64,000 bases of DNA from JAJPHW01 sp963799065 (GCA_963799065.1 CAWCVJ010000003.1:372001-436000), one strand, 5' to 3'. Positions 1 through 7,866 are shown, counted from the first letter of the stretch. Notes: generated by a model not told the origin, from the letters alone. Program-made: numbers and translations.

Positions 1-411
1 GGAGCCGCAGCTGGCAAGCGCCTGCAGCGCCGGAGCCTCGATCTCGATCCCCATATTATGCGCGTTTAGAAACCTGACAACCGACTGCAGGCTCGAATCG
101 TCGACTGTTGTAATCCATGCCGCGTACATCCCGATCACTTGCGTCTTCGCCATGGCTCGCGGCCAGGGTGCGTTGTCTTGGAACACCGAGAGGAAGTCCG
201 CCGAACCGCCCCCATTTTGTCCGCCCGGCCCTCCGGTTCCCGTGGGATGTGGGTGAAACCAGATCTGGGCGGATGATGTCGCCGTGGAAGCCGAAGGTGA
301 GGCTGCCGATCCGCCACAGGAGATCAAGCTCAGCGACAAAAGCGCGCAACCCGCTAACGCGGTGAGCAAATACGGGGTGACGATTGTTTTCTCGTTCCGG
401 TTGTTGCACAT
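1..411 (-). CDS. Partial secreted lipoprotein, function unknown
   Basis: An open frame of 137 codons begins with ATG at 411 and runs off the left edge without a stop. The N-terminus has a positive stretch, a hydrophobic core and two possible lipobox cysteines: LAGC at Cys22 and LISC at Cys32. Cys32, followed by a Gly/Ser/Ala-rich linker, is the better candidate. The mature part (SVFQDNAPWPRAMAKTQVIG) and a later segment about a vector growing old (IEIEAPAL) resemble secreted Acidobacteria proteins with a TIM-barrel-like fold; that resemblance is from memory and unverified. Other frames here are also open, but only this one gives a sensible export signal. Function is not known. Confidence 0.7.
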   Translation of the reverse strand, partial: MCNNRNEKTIVTPYLLTALAGCALLSLSLISCGGSAASPSASTATSSAQIWFHPHPTGTGGPGGQNGGGSADFLSVFQDNAPWPRAMAKTQVIGMYAAWITTVDDSSLQSVVRFLNAHNMGIEIEAPALQALASCGS

Positions 412-439
412 CCTAAAATCCTTCCCTCGCGCATCACGG

Positions 440-859
440 TTATGACTGGCGGCGCAGTTCCATTAGCTTGGTCTGTTGCGCATCCGAAAGCAGGTTTTTG
501 ATGCGGACGAGCAACGAAATTTGGGCGCGCTTGATCTCGCGCTCGCGATCGAGAACCTTATCGACTTGCGCTAGGACGGCGTTCTCATCGACGGGATGAG
601 CCTTCAGCAAAATGACAAGCTTTTCCGTTTCCGCCTGCGCATCCCATTGCATGTCGATAAATTTGGCCTGCGCCTTCTGGATGGCGTCTTTGATCGCTTT
701 GGATTGGCTGTCGTTCAGATTGATTTCCTGGTGATATTTCATGACCAGTTCCGGGGGAAACAGATTCTGGGCGATGGGATCCTCGGCCTGCTGCGGCTGT
801 TGGGCGAAGACTGAGGCGCCGAATAGCGCGAGTACGATTAAAGCGAAATAAGATTTCAC
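440..859 (-). CDS. Spy/CpxP-like periplasmic protein (LTxxQ family)
   Basis: A 139-residue exported helical protein. A signal peptide (KSYFALIVLALFGASVFAQ) precedes a mature domain with two LTxxQ-type motifs, LNDSQ and LSDAQ, as in the Spy/CpxP/CnrX/ZraP families of periplasmic chaperones and metal sensors. I start it at GTG 859 because AAAGGAGG lies 7 nt upstream; the ATG at 865 is too close to that site. It is the last gene of a three-gene minus-strand set after an ECF sigma factor (1284-1799) and a one-TM protein (873-1280), 13 nt downstream of the latter. By analogy to cnrYXH it may sense metal or envelope stress and act on the anti-sigma factor. That role is inference. Confidence 0.75.
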   Translation of the reverse strand: MKSYFALIVLALFGASVFAQQPQQAEDPIAQNLFPPELVMKYHQEINLNDSQSKAIKDAIQKAQAKFIDMQWDAQAETEKLVILLKAHPVDENAVLAQVDKVLDREREIKRAQISLLVRIKNLLSDAQQTKLMELRRQS

Positions 860-872
860 GAGCATTCCTCCT

Positions 873-1280
873 TTAAGGTAAAAGCTTCTTTTTCTGTCGC
901 CGACGATCATGCGTGCGTGGAAAGGCTCCTGCGAAATCTTGCGACAAATCCAGCGTCGGAACGCTTTGTAGCCACTCTCGTCCGGGTGTCTGAAGCAGGA
1001 AGTCCGTGGGCGCTTTCCACTGCGCCAACGCAGCGACAGGCTGGCCTGAGTCGCGTTCCCGATGCGGGAAGAGTTGAAGCCATAAGGCAGCGGCTAAGAT
1101 CATGGCAACGCAGGCGGTCGCGGCGATGAACCTTCCGGCAAATCCAGATCGCAGCTGACGCTTAGCCTGTGATGCCGCTAGTCCTGAGAACTTCGGCGCT
1201 TGCGCTTCTTCCTGCGTTCGCAAGGCCGTGAAGCGGCTGCGAAGATCTTCACCGTTGAAGTCGTCTTTACGGATCGCCAT
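873..1280 (-). CDS. Probable single-pass anti-sigma factor
   Basis: 135 residues: about 50 cytoplasmic residues, one transmembrane segment around residues 50-71 (ending ILAAALWLQLF), and a periplasmic tail of about 60 residues. It starts 3 nt after the ECF sigma stop, with AAGGA in the end of that gene as ribosome binding site, so the two are translationally linked. Position and topology are those of an anti-sigma factor. It has no zinc-finger HxxxCxxC motif, so it would be of the short CnrY-like or an unclassified type. The periplasmic tail could contact the Spy-like product of the next gene. Sequence alone gives no family match that I recognise. Confidence 0.6.
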   Translation of the reverse strand: MAIRKDDFNGEDLRSRFTALRTQEEAQAPKFSGLAASQAKRQLRSGFAGRFIAATACVAMILAAALWLQLFPHRERDSGQPVAALAQWKAPTDFLLQTPGREWLQSVPTLDLSQDFAGAFPRTHDRRRQKKKLLP

Positions 1281-1283
1281 GTT

Positions 1284-1799
1284 TCATTCCTTCTCCGCAA
1301 AAACTTGGCGGAGCCTCGTTTTGCCACGTTCAAAATGGGTCCGAGCCGTTCCCAGTCCGACTCCCATGATTCCAGCGGCTTCTTCGACGGTGAGATCCTG
1401 ATAGAAAACCAGATGCAGGACCTCGCGCTGCCGCCTGGGCAGCTCGATTAATGCGGCGCGCAACGCTTCGTTAGTCTCCGACATTCCGGCCGCCGCTTCG
1501 GGGTCGGGCGCACCCATTGGTAACGGCGCGCGCATGATCCACCGATCCAGCAGTTGTCCTCGCAGCCAGCGCCGGCGCCGTTGCTCCCATGCGGTGCGGC
1601 GGATTACTCCGAAGAACCAGGTTCGCAGGCTCGATTGCCCGTCGAATCTTGCCGCGCCTTCGAGCAATTTTAGATACGCGCTTTGCAAGACTTCTTCCGC
1701 CTCCTCGCGGCGATGATCGCAACACAGCAACGCCCAGCCAAAGCTGGCAGGATGGAGCCGTTCGAGTTCATCCTCATCCTGGAAATCGTTTCGCGTCAC
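1284..1799 (-). CDS. ECF-type RNA polymerase sigma factor
   Basis: 171 residues with sigma region 2 (AEEVLQSAYLKLLEGAARFD, then LRTWFFGVIRRTAWEQRRRR, the -10 recognition and core-binding part). Region 4 follows (ALIELPRRQREVLHLVFYQD, then a helix-turn-helix VEEAAGIMGVGLGTARTHFE). Region 3 is absent, as expected for ECF factors. Start is GTG at 1799; no strong ribosome binding site is seen. It is the first gene of an operon with a one-TM protein and a Spy-like protein, the arrangement of CnrH-like metal or envelope stress regulons. The 79-nt gap to thiL would hold the promoter; I could not define an autoregulatory ECF promoter there with confidence. Confidence 0.9.
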   Translation of the reverse strand: MTRNDFQDEDELERLHPASFGWALLCCDHRREEAEEVLQSAYLKLLEGAARFDGQSSLRTWFFGVIRRTAWEQRRRRWLRGQLLDRWIMRAPLPMGAPDPEAAAGMSETNEALRAALIELPRRQREVLHLVFYQDLTVEEAAGIMGVGLGTARTHFERGKTRLRQVFAEKE

Positions 1800-1878
1800 G
1801 CTGCGCGGGGATGCACCCGCCCTCCGCTCGACTTCATAGTATGAGTGTCCCGGGGCGGCCGCTCATAGGACAGGAATG

Positions 1879-2856
1879 TTAAGGTTTTTCCGGGGTACGC
1901 TGAAAGTGTTGCCAGCCTTCGGGTTTCAGGCGGACAGGCTTGGCTGCGGACGCGGTGAGCCACATCTTGCCGCCCTTGATAATCCTGCCGATTTTGCTGA
2001 TGGGGACACCCCCAATGCTTTTCGGAACTCGGGTGCGAGGCGGAGCCATGAACAGTAGTTCGTAATCCTCGCCGCCGTGCAGAGCGAAGCGAATCTCTAC
2101 CGCCTGCTTCAACTTTCCCACGCAGGCGAACGGCAGCGCCGCTGCCTCGATTTCCGCCCCAACGCCGCTTTCTTCGCAAATGTGACTCAAGTCGGTGGAT
2201 AGGCCATCGCTGACGTCGATCATGGCCGAGGCGATTTTCTTTTCGCGCAGATAGCGGCCTATAGCAATTCTTGGCTCAGGATAAAAGTGGCGCGGAAATT
2301 CGGCTGGCGAGAGCTTGCATTTCGGATTCGAAAATAACATACGGAGCGTTGCGCCCGACCCTCCTAAATCGCCTGTGACGTAGATCGAGTCGCCAACCTT
2401 TGCTCCGGATCGGGTGATTGCCCGACTCTTCGGCGCCGATCCCACGACCATGATGTCGGCGAGGATTCCAGAAGGCGATTCCGAGGTGTCTCCGCCCGCC
2501 AGCGTGACGTTGAAGTTTTGCGCCAGATCCAGCATCCCGGATAGGAACGCCTTCACCCACGCTGGGGAAGTGCCGCGAGGCAGCGCCAAAGACAAGAATG
2601 CCGCCCGGGGCAGTCCGCCCATGGCCGCGATGTCGCTGAGCCCGCGGGCGAGACAGCGATGTCCGACGCAGCGCGCCGGGTGCCACTCGCGGCGGAAGTG
2701 CACTCCCTCGATGCTGTAGTCAGTCGTGACCAGTGTATCGTGTCTTGCAGGCAGCCGAAGAATGGCGCAGTCATCGACAATGCCCCGTACGATGGTCGCA
2801 TTCCGTCCCGTACGGCGGCGAATCTGCGCGATGATCTGCTTTTCAGATATTGGCAC
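1879..2856 (-). CDS. thiL: Thiamine-monophosphate kinase
   Basis: 325 residues, the usual ThiL length. ThiL phosphorylates thiamine monophosphate with ATP to the active cofactor thiamine diphosphate. The AIR-synthase-like fold is visible. The N-terminal DDCAILRL metal/ATP loop matches GDDAAVL of the family, with Val before the Asp pair here. TTDYSIEGVHF follows, then ARGLSDIAAMGG, the LAGGDTSES loop, DVSDGLSTDL and HGGEDYELLF. All metal-binding aspartates of the family appear present. Start is GTG at 2856. The gene stands alone; thiE lies 57 kb away in this window. Confidence 0.95.
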   Translation of the reverse strand: MPISEKQIIAQIRRRTGRNATIVRGIVDDCAILRLPARHDTLVTTDYSIEGVHFRREWHPARCVGHRCLARGLSDIAAMGGLPRAAFLSLALPRGTSPAWVKAFLSGMLDLAQNFNVTLAGGDTSESPSGILADIMVVGSAPKSRAITRSGAKVGDSIYVTGDLGGSGATLRMLFSNPKCKLSPAEFPRHFYPEPRIAIGRYLREKKIASAMIDVSDGLSTDLSHICEESGVGAEIEAAALPFACVGKLKQAVEIRFALHGGEDYELLFMAPPRTRVPKSIGGVPISKIGRIIKGGKMWLTASAAKPVRLKPEGWQHFQRTPEKP

Positions 2857-3207
2857 GCTGCTGTTTGTATCATAGCGAGATAAAGATGGCCCGATTTCGC
2901 GGCCCTCCTGGCCATCCGGACCGTCCCAAAATGGGACATAAGTAACGCCCTATACGTCCCTTCTGCGATTGACAGGGCGAACCTAGTTTGCTAACTTGGG
3001 GAACGTTCCAATTGTCATAGGTCGAGACAAGTGCTGCATTCCGTGAGAATTGCAGGCGCGTCATTTGTGTTTTTGTGGTTCCAGGCGGCGTTGGCTGAGC
3101 CGCTTCGTCACAGGTAACGTAACCTGCTGACTACAAAACTTGACCTTCGAAGGCCCAGTCAACCGGCCCGGGTCATGATGAATCCGATATTCTGAAACGG
3201 AGAGCGA
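2857..3207. other. Intergenic region between divergent thiL and M23 peptidase
   Basis: 351 bp between two divergently read genes. Apart from a sigma70-like promoter (listed separately) I see no conserved gene here; short open frames lack ribosome binding sites. The stretch from about 3000 to 3200 would be a long leader of the peptidase gene. Confidence 0.5.
2969..2997 (+). promoter_or_regulatory. Sigma70-type promoter for the M23 peptidase gene
   Basis: A consensus -35 TTGACA (2969-2974) and a 17-nt spacer lead to TAACTT (2992-2997). The same -10 hexamer with a near-identical -35 and the same spacing occurs in front of the response regulator at 23116, which supports both. Transcription would begin near 3004 and leave a leader of about 200 nt. 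Confidence 0.45.
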
Positions 3208-4119
3208 TTGCGCAAGCGTTTTTACATTCTTTTTGTGGCTCGCGGCGACGACGGGCAGTTGCGTAAGATTCCCATCCCCGCCCACTATCTTTATGTATTC
3301 CTGGTGGGCACTGCGATCGGCATTCTCGGCCTGACCGGTATCGCCAGCTCCTACATGCGGATGCTGTTTAAGGTCACCCAGTTCAACGCCCTTCGCTTGG
3401 AAAAAGATCAGCTCCGCAACCGTTACTCCAAGCTGGAACAGGTCGCGAAGGAGCGCGATATTCAGGTCGCCTCCCTCGGGTCGCTGGCCAGCGAAGTCTC
3501 TTCCCTTTACGGATTGAAGACCGGCCCATCGCTGGTCACAGCATCGTCCCCGGCGGTCGAAGATCAGGGTGTCAGTTCCTCCATGGATCGCCTTTACATG
3601 CTCAAGGCCACCGCGCTCAGCGGCGCGGCTACAACTGGAATCTCTCTAGGACTCACCCGCGACGTAACTCCTGCCGACTGGGTGCAGGCCAACTCGGCGC
3701 CTAATCTGTGGCCGGTCGAAGGCGCTGTGACCGGATCGTTTGGCGAACGCATCGATCCCTTCAACGGCGAGGGCGCGTTCCATTCTGGCGTCGATATTTC
3801 CGCCTCCTACGGCCAGCCCGTCATCGCTCCGGCGGACGGCGTGGTCGAGTTCGCCGACTTCATGGGCGGCTACGGTCGCGCCATCATTCTCGATCACGGC
3901 CACGGCCTCAGCACCCGCTACGGACATCTCTCCAACTTCGCCGTCACCCAGGGCGAGTACGTGCATCGCGGCGACACCATCGGCTACGTCGGACTAAGCG
4001 GACGCAGCACCGGCCCCCACCTGCACTACGAAGTTCGCATCAACGACACCCCAGTCAATCCCCACAAGTATCTCCGCCTGACCATCGCGAATGCGGGCGG
4101 CTTCGCCGCGGGCAGCTAG
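3208..4119 (+). CDS. M23-family peptidase, membrane-anchored
   Basis: 303 residues: cytoplasmic N-terminus, one TM segment at about 29-50, a coiled-coil-like segment (FNALRLEKDQLRNRYSKLEQ), then a C-terminal LytM/M23 domain from about residue 165. The zinc ligands are present: H192 and D196 in HSGVD, and H273 in HLHYEV, with H271 as catalytic partner. It should therefore be an active cell-wall endopeptidase rather than an EnvC/NlpD-type degenerate activator. Start is TTG at 3208, preceded by ACGGAGAG at a good distance. It acts in the periplasm on peptidoglycan cross-bridges, in growth or division. It is a single gene followed by a hairpin terminator. Confidence 0.9.
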   Translation: MRKRFYILFVARGDDGQLRKIPIPAHYLYVFLVGTAIGILGLTGIASSYMRMLFKVTQFNALRLEKDQLRNRYSKLEQVAKERDIQVASLGSLASEVSSLYGLKTGPSLVTASSPAVEDQGVSSSMDRLYMLKATALSGAATTGISLGLTRDVTPADWVQANSAPNLWPVEGAVTGSFGERIDPFNGEGAFHSGVDISASYGQPVIAPADGVVEFADFMGGYGRAIILDHGHGLSTRYGHLSNFAVTQGEYVHRGDTIGYVGLSGRSTGPHLHYEVRINDTPVNPHKYLRLTIANAGGFAAGS

Positions 4120-4152
4120 AGGCCGCAAGCTTTTAGCTGGAAAACCGGATGG

Positions 4153-4181
4153 CCCACCTTTACGTTCTTTGTAAAGGTGGG
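4153..4181 (+). terminator. Hairpin with GTTCTTT loop
   Basis: A perfect 11-bp stem (4153-4163 with 4171-4181) encloses the loop GTTCTTT, 34 nt after the M23 peptidase stop. A second hairpin with the same loop and nearly the same stem is at 22880-22918. There is no U-run, so termination is inferred from position and structure. Confidence 0.6.
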
Positions 4182-4253
4182 GACTGTGCAGCCAGTCGGC
4201 GGTGTCTAATCCTATGAGGAAGTTCTTGTGGGAAGGAGTGCATCCTGACTCGT

Positions 4254-4673
4254 TTGTTCGAGTGGATCAGTTTAATCGCAGCCATAGCTATTGGGCCGGT
4301 CTTCCTCGTGATCGGTGAGCGCATCCCTTTCGCTTATGGAGCGGAGGCTGGTGTGGATTTTGTCCTTTGCGCGGTCGTCATTCCAGTACTTACTCTTGCC
4401 GCTGGTCGCCTCAAGTTCGTGGTTTGGCAGGTTGCGATCGCTTCTATTGCTTTGGCCGTAATTTCTGACAATCTGCGAGCAAACGCTATGCATCGGCGTG
4501 AGATTCTTCCTGCGGCATATGTCTTCTGGGCTTTTGGAACGTTGATTTCTTCGCCGCTGCCGATTTACTTCTTCCTCAAGCCCCTACCCCCGCGTCAGCG
4601 ATGCATCGGCGGTGTTGTCATCGGTGTGATTGCGTTAGGACTATGGATCGGTCTCAAGAGAATCGCTGGCTAG
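4254..4673 (+). CDS. Small integral membrane protein, unknown
   Basis: 139 residues with four predicted hydrophobic segments (about 3-22, 32-50, 54-74 and 88-108) and a fifth at the C-terminus (VVIGVIALGLWIGL). It has no motif I recognise. The start is uncertain: TTG at 4254, or CTG at 4245, which would sit 6 nt after GGAAGGAG (4231-4238). It lies between the M23 peptidase and a minus-strand three-gene cassette that it faces. Base composition seems lower in GC than the housekeeping genes, suggesting an accessory patch. It could be a stand-alone membrane protein of any function. Confidence 0.55.
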   Translation: MFEWISLIAAIAIGPVFLVIGERIPFAYGAEAGVDFVLCAVVIPVLTLAAGRLKFVVWQVAIASIALAVISDNLRANAMHRREILPAAYVFWAFGTLISSPLPIYFFLKPLPPRQRCIGGVVIGVIALGLWIGLKRIAG

Positions 4674-4715
4674 AGATAAAGAGGTGAGCCTTCGACTTCA
4701 TCCTTGGACTTCCAT

Positions 4716-5255
4716 TCAGATGGCGCCCATCAAACGTTCGATCTTCCAATGTGCAAACTGAAATGTGCGGACAATCCATGAAACAACAAGAAGGCGTCGC
4801 ATGTAGAGGGTGGGGCGTCCATACTCCCCATAGATGGGCGCGGGTCCGAAAGACTCAACGGCGTCAAGGGTGAAGTGTCTGATATCTTCCAAGCCACCCA
4901 GCTTACTCGTCCAAGTCCCGTCGGCTAGCTGTCGCGCCATGTGTTTTGGCTCGTCGCCGATCGAATACAACGCGACTTTTTCATATCCGAACTCCAATCG
5001 CGAATTCGAACATTCCCTGTAACCCAACCGGCGAAACGCCTTAACGAAACAAGATATATTTTCTTCTCTTTCTAGGCGAAACGGCCAATGCGTGTCGGGG
5101 CCGGGCCACCAGAACCCGTGATGTGTATCGCTGGCAGCCCAAGCTATGCAGTTGTATGAGCCGGGATTGGAGGGGTGACCAGTTTCTGGGCTAGTGATAT
5201 CGTATCCAGCTGCGAATAATTTGCGGAAGGTGCTCTCTAATCTCTGTGATCGCAA
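4716..5255 (-). CDS. Conserved protein with YNCIAWA motif (possible cysteine enzyme)
   Basis: 179 residues. The N-terminal third holds GSYNCIAWAASDTHHGFWWP; the middle has FVKAFRRLGYREC; later come KVALYSIGDEPKHMARQLAD, GTWTSKLGGLEDIRHF and a C-terminal tail. The NC(I)AWA box at a helix start, a later His in the KHMARQ strand and a third polar His (DIRH) have the order seen in NlpC/P60- and CHAP-type cysteine hydrolases; this is inference. I associate the YNCIAWA family with a domain of unknown function (possibly DUF7689), from memory. Start is TTG at 5255, 3 nt after the upstream stop, so it is the last gene of a three-gene operon. No signal peptide, so it is predicted cytoplasmic. Confidence 0.75.
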   Translation of the reverse strand: MRSQRLESTFRKLFAAGYDITSPETGHPSNPGSYNCIAWAASDTHHGFWWPGPDTHWPFRLEREENISCFVKAFRRLGYRECSNSRLEFGYEKVALYSIGDEPKHMARQLADGTWTSKLGGLEDIRHFTLDAVESFGPAPIYGEYGRPTLYMRRLLVVSWIVRTFQFAHWKIERLMGAI

Positions 5256-5258
5256 GCC

Positions 5259-5729
5259 TCAAATCATTCCTTTCCTTTTTCCCCACTGAAGCCACGCTTC
5301 TCTCATTCGACGATTGTTGCCTGCGTCACTCGGATCGAAAGGGCGAATTCCTGTAATTTCCGCCAGGGCGGGCAGCCAGAATCCGTGGTTCTGAGCTAGA
5401 TCAGTCAAAAGGCAAGGGACGACGTCCCATCCAAGCTGAATGATTCGCTGATAGGCGGGGTGAGCGACAAGGTCGCGCACAGAAGAAATATGCCCAGTCT
5501 CGCGTTTCCACTGAGCAGCTTGCTGTCGAAATCTTTCAGCAATTGTCTGTTCCGAAGCTTCGGGCTGCTCCATCTCCAGGACGCTACAGACGCGCGCGTC
5601 TTGGATGGGCATGTGCCACATCTCGTCTAGCAGTCTGCTCGAGCCCTTGCCGTGAGACAGCCACTCAGAGAGAGCGGTCTCGGGACGGCAAAACTCAGAG
5701 AGTTGCGGCAATAGTGAAGGCGTCCACAT
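5259..5729 (-). CDS. Conserved hypothetical protein, middle gene of the cassette
   Basis: 156 residues, soluble, no signal. The C-terminal 90 residues carry a strongly patterned segment (WKRETGHISSVRDLVAHPAY, then RIIQLGWDVVPCLLTDL, then FWLPALAEITGIRPFD, then MREAWLQWGKRKGMI). I recognise this as a widespread bacterial family of unknown function, often next to YNCIAWA proteins, by memory only. The helical repeat-like look suggests an adaptor or binding protein. ATG at 5729 follows AAGGA at 10 nt; the gene lies 5 nt after the first cassette gene and 3 nt before the third. The first 60 residues are less conserved in appearance. Confidence 0.7.
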   Translation of the reverse strand: MWTPSLLPQLSEFCRPETALSEWLSHGKGSSRLLDEMWHMPIQDARVCSVLEMEQPEASEQTIAERFRQQAAQWKRETGHISSVRDLVAHPAYQRIIQLGWDVVPCLLTDLAQNHGFWLPALAEITGIRPFDPSDAGNNRRMREAWLQWGKRKGMI

Positions 5730-5734
5730 AATTT

Positions 5735-6439
5735 CTATTCCTTAGGCGCTCCAAAAAGTCGAACGTCTCCTATGCTCGACTTTAGTGTTTTGGCTTTCGC
5801 TTCTGCGCGATCAATCACGCCCCGCAATGTCTTAAGATCGTCTCCATCGAGAGAAACGTAAAATTCCTGATGCCTCTCGTTGCCACGGTGAAAGCCCAGT
5901 TTTAGGAGATGCACAACCACCATTCCTCTTGGGCCATCCTCAATCACTTGGCCGAAAATGGGGCGAAGATCAGTTAGAATGCGGGCGTGGCAAAACACCC
6001 GCTCATCATCCGTCCTCAAATCATAGGCCTTTGAGATGATCCCAAATACCTCAGCGTTGAGAAGGATCGACAATTTTTCCTGGAAAGAGCTTCTCTCCGA
6101 ATGGGGGAGTTTCAGATCCGGCGAGTCAAGTCGTTCTAGTGCGTCGCTTACCTCTTCCACAAATATCTCGACCGGGACATCCCTGGCCGCCCGTACTCCA
6201 TACAGTGCGTTTAAAGATTCTGCTATCTGTTTGAAATCCTCTAGATTCGTCTGCGATACGGAGGTGACAGCGCTTATGGCCACGCTGTCCGGACGCTGCA
6301 TAGGCGAGATGTCACTTGCTTCCTGGCTAGTTACCACGCTGTCAAGGGCCTTCCTGATATCGCGTACAGTGCGATCATCAAGTTTGCGTATCTTTGATAC
6401 GCCAGCTTGGTAGCGCTCTGGGATGTTAAGTTCTGGCAT
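5735..6439 (-). CDS. Conserved hypothetical protein, first gene of the cassette
   Basis: 234 residues, cytoplasmic, acidic and mostly helical. It opens with MPELNIPERYQAGVSKIRKL followed by an RDIRKAL segment. The C-terminal half contains HLLKLGFHRGNERHQEFYVS and a DLKTLRGVIDRAEAKAKTLK helix. I choose ATG 6439 over an in-frame TTG two codons upstream because the conserved-looking MPELN start fits better; no clear ribosome binding site precedes either. It heads a tight minus-strand operon with the next two unknown genes. No catalytic motif is visible. It may be the scaffold or sensor of the set; function unknown. Confidence 0.7.
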   Translation of the reverse strand: MPELNIPERYQAGVSKIRKLDDRTVRDIRKALDSVVTSQEASDISPMQRPDSVAISAVTSVSQTNLEDFKQIAESLNALYGVRAARDVPVEIFVEEVSDALERLDSPDLKLPHSERSSFQEKLSILLNAEVFGIISKAYDLRTDDERVFCHARILTDLRPIFGQVIEDGPRGMVVVHLLKLGFHRGNERHQEFYVSLDGDDLKTLRGVIDRAEAKAKTLKSSIGDVRLFGAPKE

Positions 6440-6675
6440 TGTCAAGACGTCAAGAGGACGTTAGCACAGCCCCTTTAATTATTGTGGAAAACCTGTTGAT
6501 GCCCCATAAAGAGGGGCCGTTCCGAACCTTTCATGATAATAGTTTACATTGATTCGGCATAAGGGAATTTCGGGGCTTGACACGGTCAGTAGCGGAAATC
6601 CAATCGAAGGGCCATGTCCTGCGGCTCGGCCAATCAACCATGGCCCATTTCGCCCATTCGACTGATAGATCCCTG

Positions 6676-7062
6676 CTACTGCCGCAACCCCATCCAACGT
6701 TCCGACACGACAATCGAATTGCCTGGGTTGTGCGGATCGTAGCGCACCGATGTCGGCAGGCCCAAGCGGCAGGAGTGCAGGTTGATGAGTTGGCGCAGGT
6801 AGGTGACGTCTTGCGAGGCCTCGTAAGAGACGCCGGCTACGTCGTATTGAAAAATGAGCATGGTGGCGGGCTTGCGTCCTTCGAGGCGGAGATCCTGGAC
6901 GTCGATGACGGTGCCGTCGGTGATGCGTCCCGCCTGGTCGAGCCATTCGCGGCGCTTCTTTTCCAGTTCGTCGGGGCCGGCGGGCTTGCGCCGCAATAAA
7001 AGATACGTCGCCAGCAATGCGGCTGCGCCGATGGCGGGATAGTACATCTGGGCAGAGTTCAT
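6676..7062 (-). CDS. DUF3592-like small membrane protein
   Basis: About 128 residues: an N-terminal TM helix (YPAIGAAALLATYLLLRRK), then a soluble domain with GRITDGTVIDVQ, FQYDVAGVSYEASQDV and VRYDPHNPGNSIV. The turn-over pattern G-x-V, F-x-Y-x-V-x-G-x-x-Y and Y-D-P-x-x-P is that of DUF3592 proteins, which have an unknown role at the membrane. ATG 7062 is chosen; the frame remains open a further 19 codons upstream but that part is unlike the family. The ribosome binding site is weak. 236 bp separate it from the cassette at 6439; I see no gene in that gap, only a short GCCCC/GGGGC inverted repeat at 6501-6517. Confidence 0.7.
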   Translation of the reverse strand: MNSAQMYYPAIGAAALLATYLLLRRKPAGPDELEKKRREWLDQAGRITDGTVIDVQDLRLEGRKPATMLIFQYDVAGVSYEASQDVTYLRQLINLHSCRLGLPTSVRYDPHNPGNSIVVSERWMGLRQ

Positions 7063-7160
7063 CTGGGCGGGAACAACCTTCCTACTCCTACTGACAGCAT
7101 AAGACGGAAGTCGCAGCAACGGAAGAGGCAGCGGGTTACGAAGGTGGGTCGCGGGGTGGC

Positions 7161-7208
7161 TTAGAAGGCAAAGTCAAAAGCGGCGGACAGGAGTGTCCGC
7201 CCCACACG
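7161..7208 (-). repeat. Interspersed hairpin repeat, copy 1
   Basis: Read on the minus strand this is GTGTGGGGCGGACACTCCTG followed by TCCGCCGC and a TTTTGACTTTG tail. It contains an 8-bp perfect stem (GGCGGACA/TGTCCGCC, 7182-7201) with a 4-nt loop. The second copy is at 9338-9385 on the plus strand. Both follow the 3' end of a gene, here the one ending at 7217, so it may also act as a terminator. Confidence 0.7.
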
Positions 7209-7216
7209 ATCCCCTC

Positions 7217-7702
7217 TTACGCGCGGCTTTTCTTGGTCGCTGCAGCCGCCAGCGCGCCAGCTTTTTCCCACGGACGCTTCGGACGTTCCGCAACTTTCTC
7301 GTCGCGGTCTTTCACCCGGTCGTAGTGATACGACTCGCTCACCGTCCCCAGCGATTCGTTGTAAAGGCTGGGCAGGCTGAGGCATTCTTTCAATTCTTCG
7401 CTGAACTGTTGCAGCGCTTTCAGATGGTCGGCCGTCGCGGGCACTTCGGTCTTCGAGGTCTTGAGGAATTGCTGATAGCCCTTGTTGGTCAGCTTGGAGA
7501 TTTCGCCGCCGATCAGATATCCCGGATAGGCGAAAATTACGGCCTGGTCGTCGGCGTTCTTCTGAATCGCGGCGGAGCAGTTGTATTTCTTGAGGAACAC
7601 GCGTCCCGTCATGCCGGGGGCCTCGATCAGGTCAAAGCCATGATCGCGCAGCCAGGCCAGCGCTTCTTCGTAGGTGCGTTGTTCCACTTTATTAGTTGGC
7701 AT
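7217..7702 (-). CDS. Conserved hypothetical cytoplasmic protein
   Basis: 161 residues, no signal or TM segment. The N-terminus (YEEALAWLRDHGFDLIEAPG) and a strand-rich middle (RVFLKKYNCSAAIQKNADDQ, then AVIFAYPGYLIGGEISKLTN) form a compact domain. The last 30 residues are Lys/Ala-rich (KAGALAAAATKKSRA) and probably disordered or nucleic-acid-binding. I do not recognise the family beyond a feeling that it is conserved in Acidobacteria. The gene is monocistronic and divergent from cysM. Confidence 0.65.
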   Translation of the reverse strand: MPTNKVEQRTYEEALAWLRDHGFDLIEAPGMTGRVFLKKYNCSAAIQKNADDQAVIFAYPGYLIGGEISKLTNKGYQQFLKTSKTEVPATADHLKALQQFSEELKECLSLPSLYNESLGTVSESYHYDRVKDRDEKVAERPKRPWEKAGALAAAATKKSRA

Positions 7703-7866
7703 TGCTTACCGTAATCCCTTCATTTATCGATTAGATGCACACTGGCCGCGAAGTACTCGGATGCGCAGACTTCAACCCTGGAGTCGGAATAACCTCTCTT
7801 ATAATCTAAGCAAGCCTACTAGTTACATTAATTTTAGGTCGGAGAAACATTACGTCAGTCACGGCT

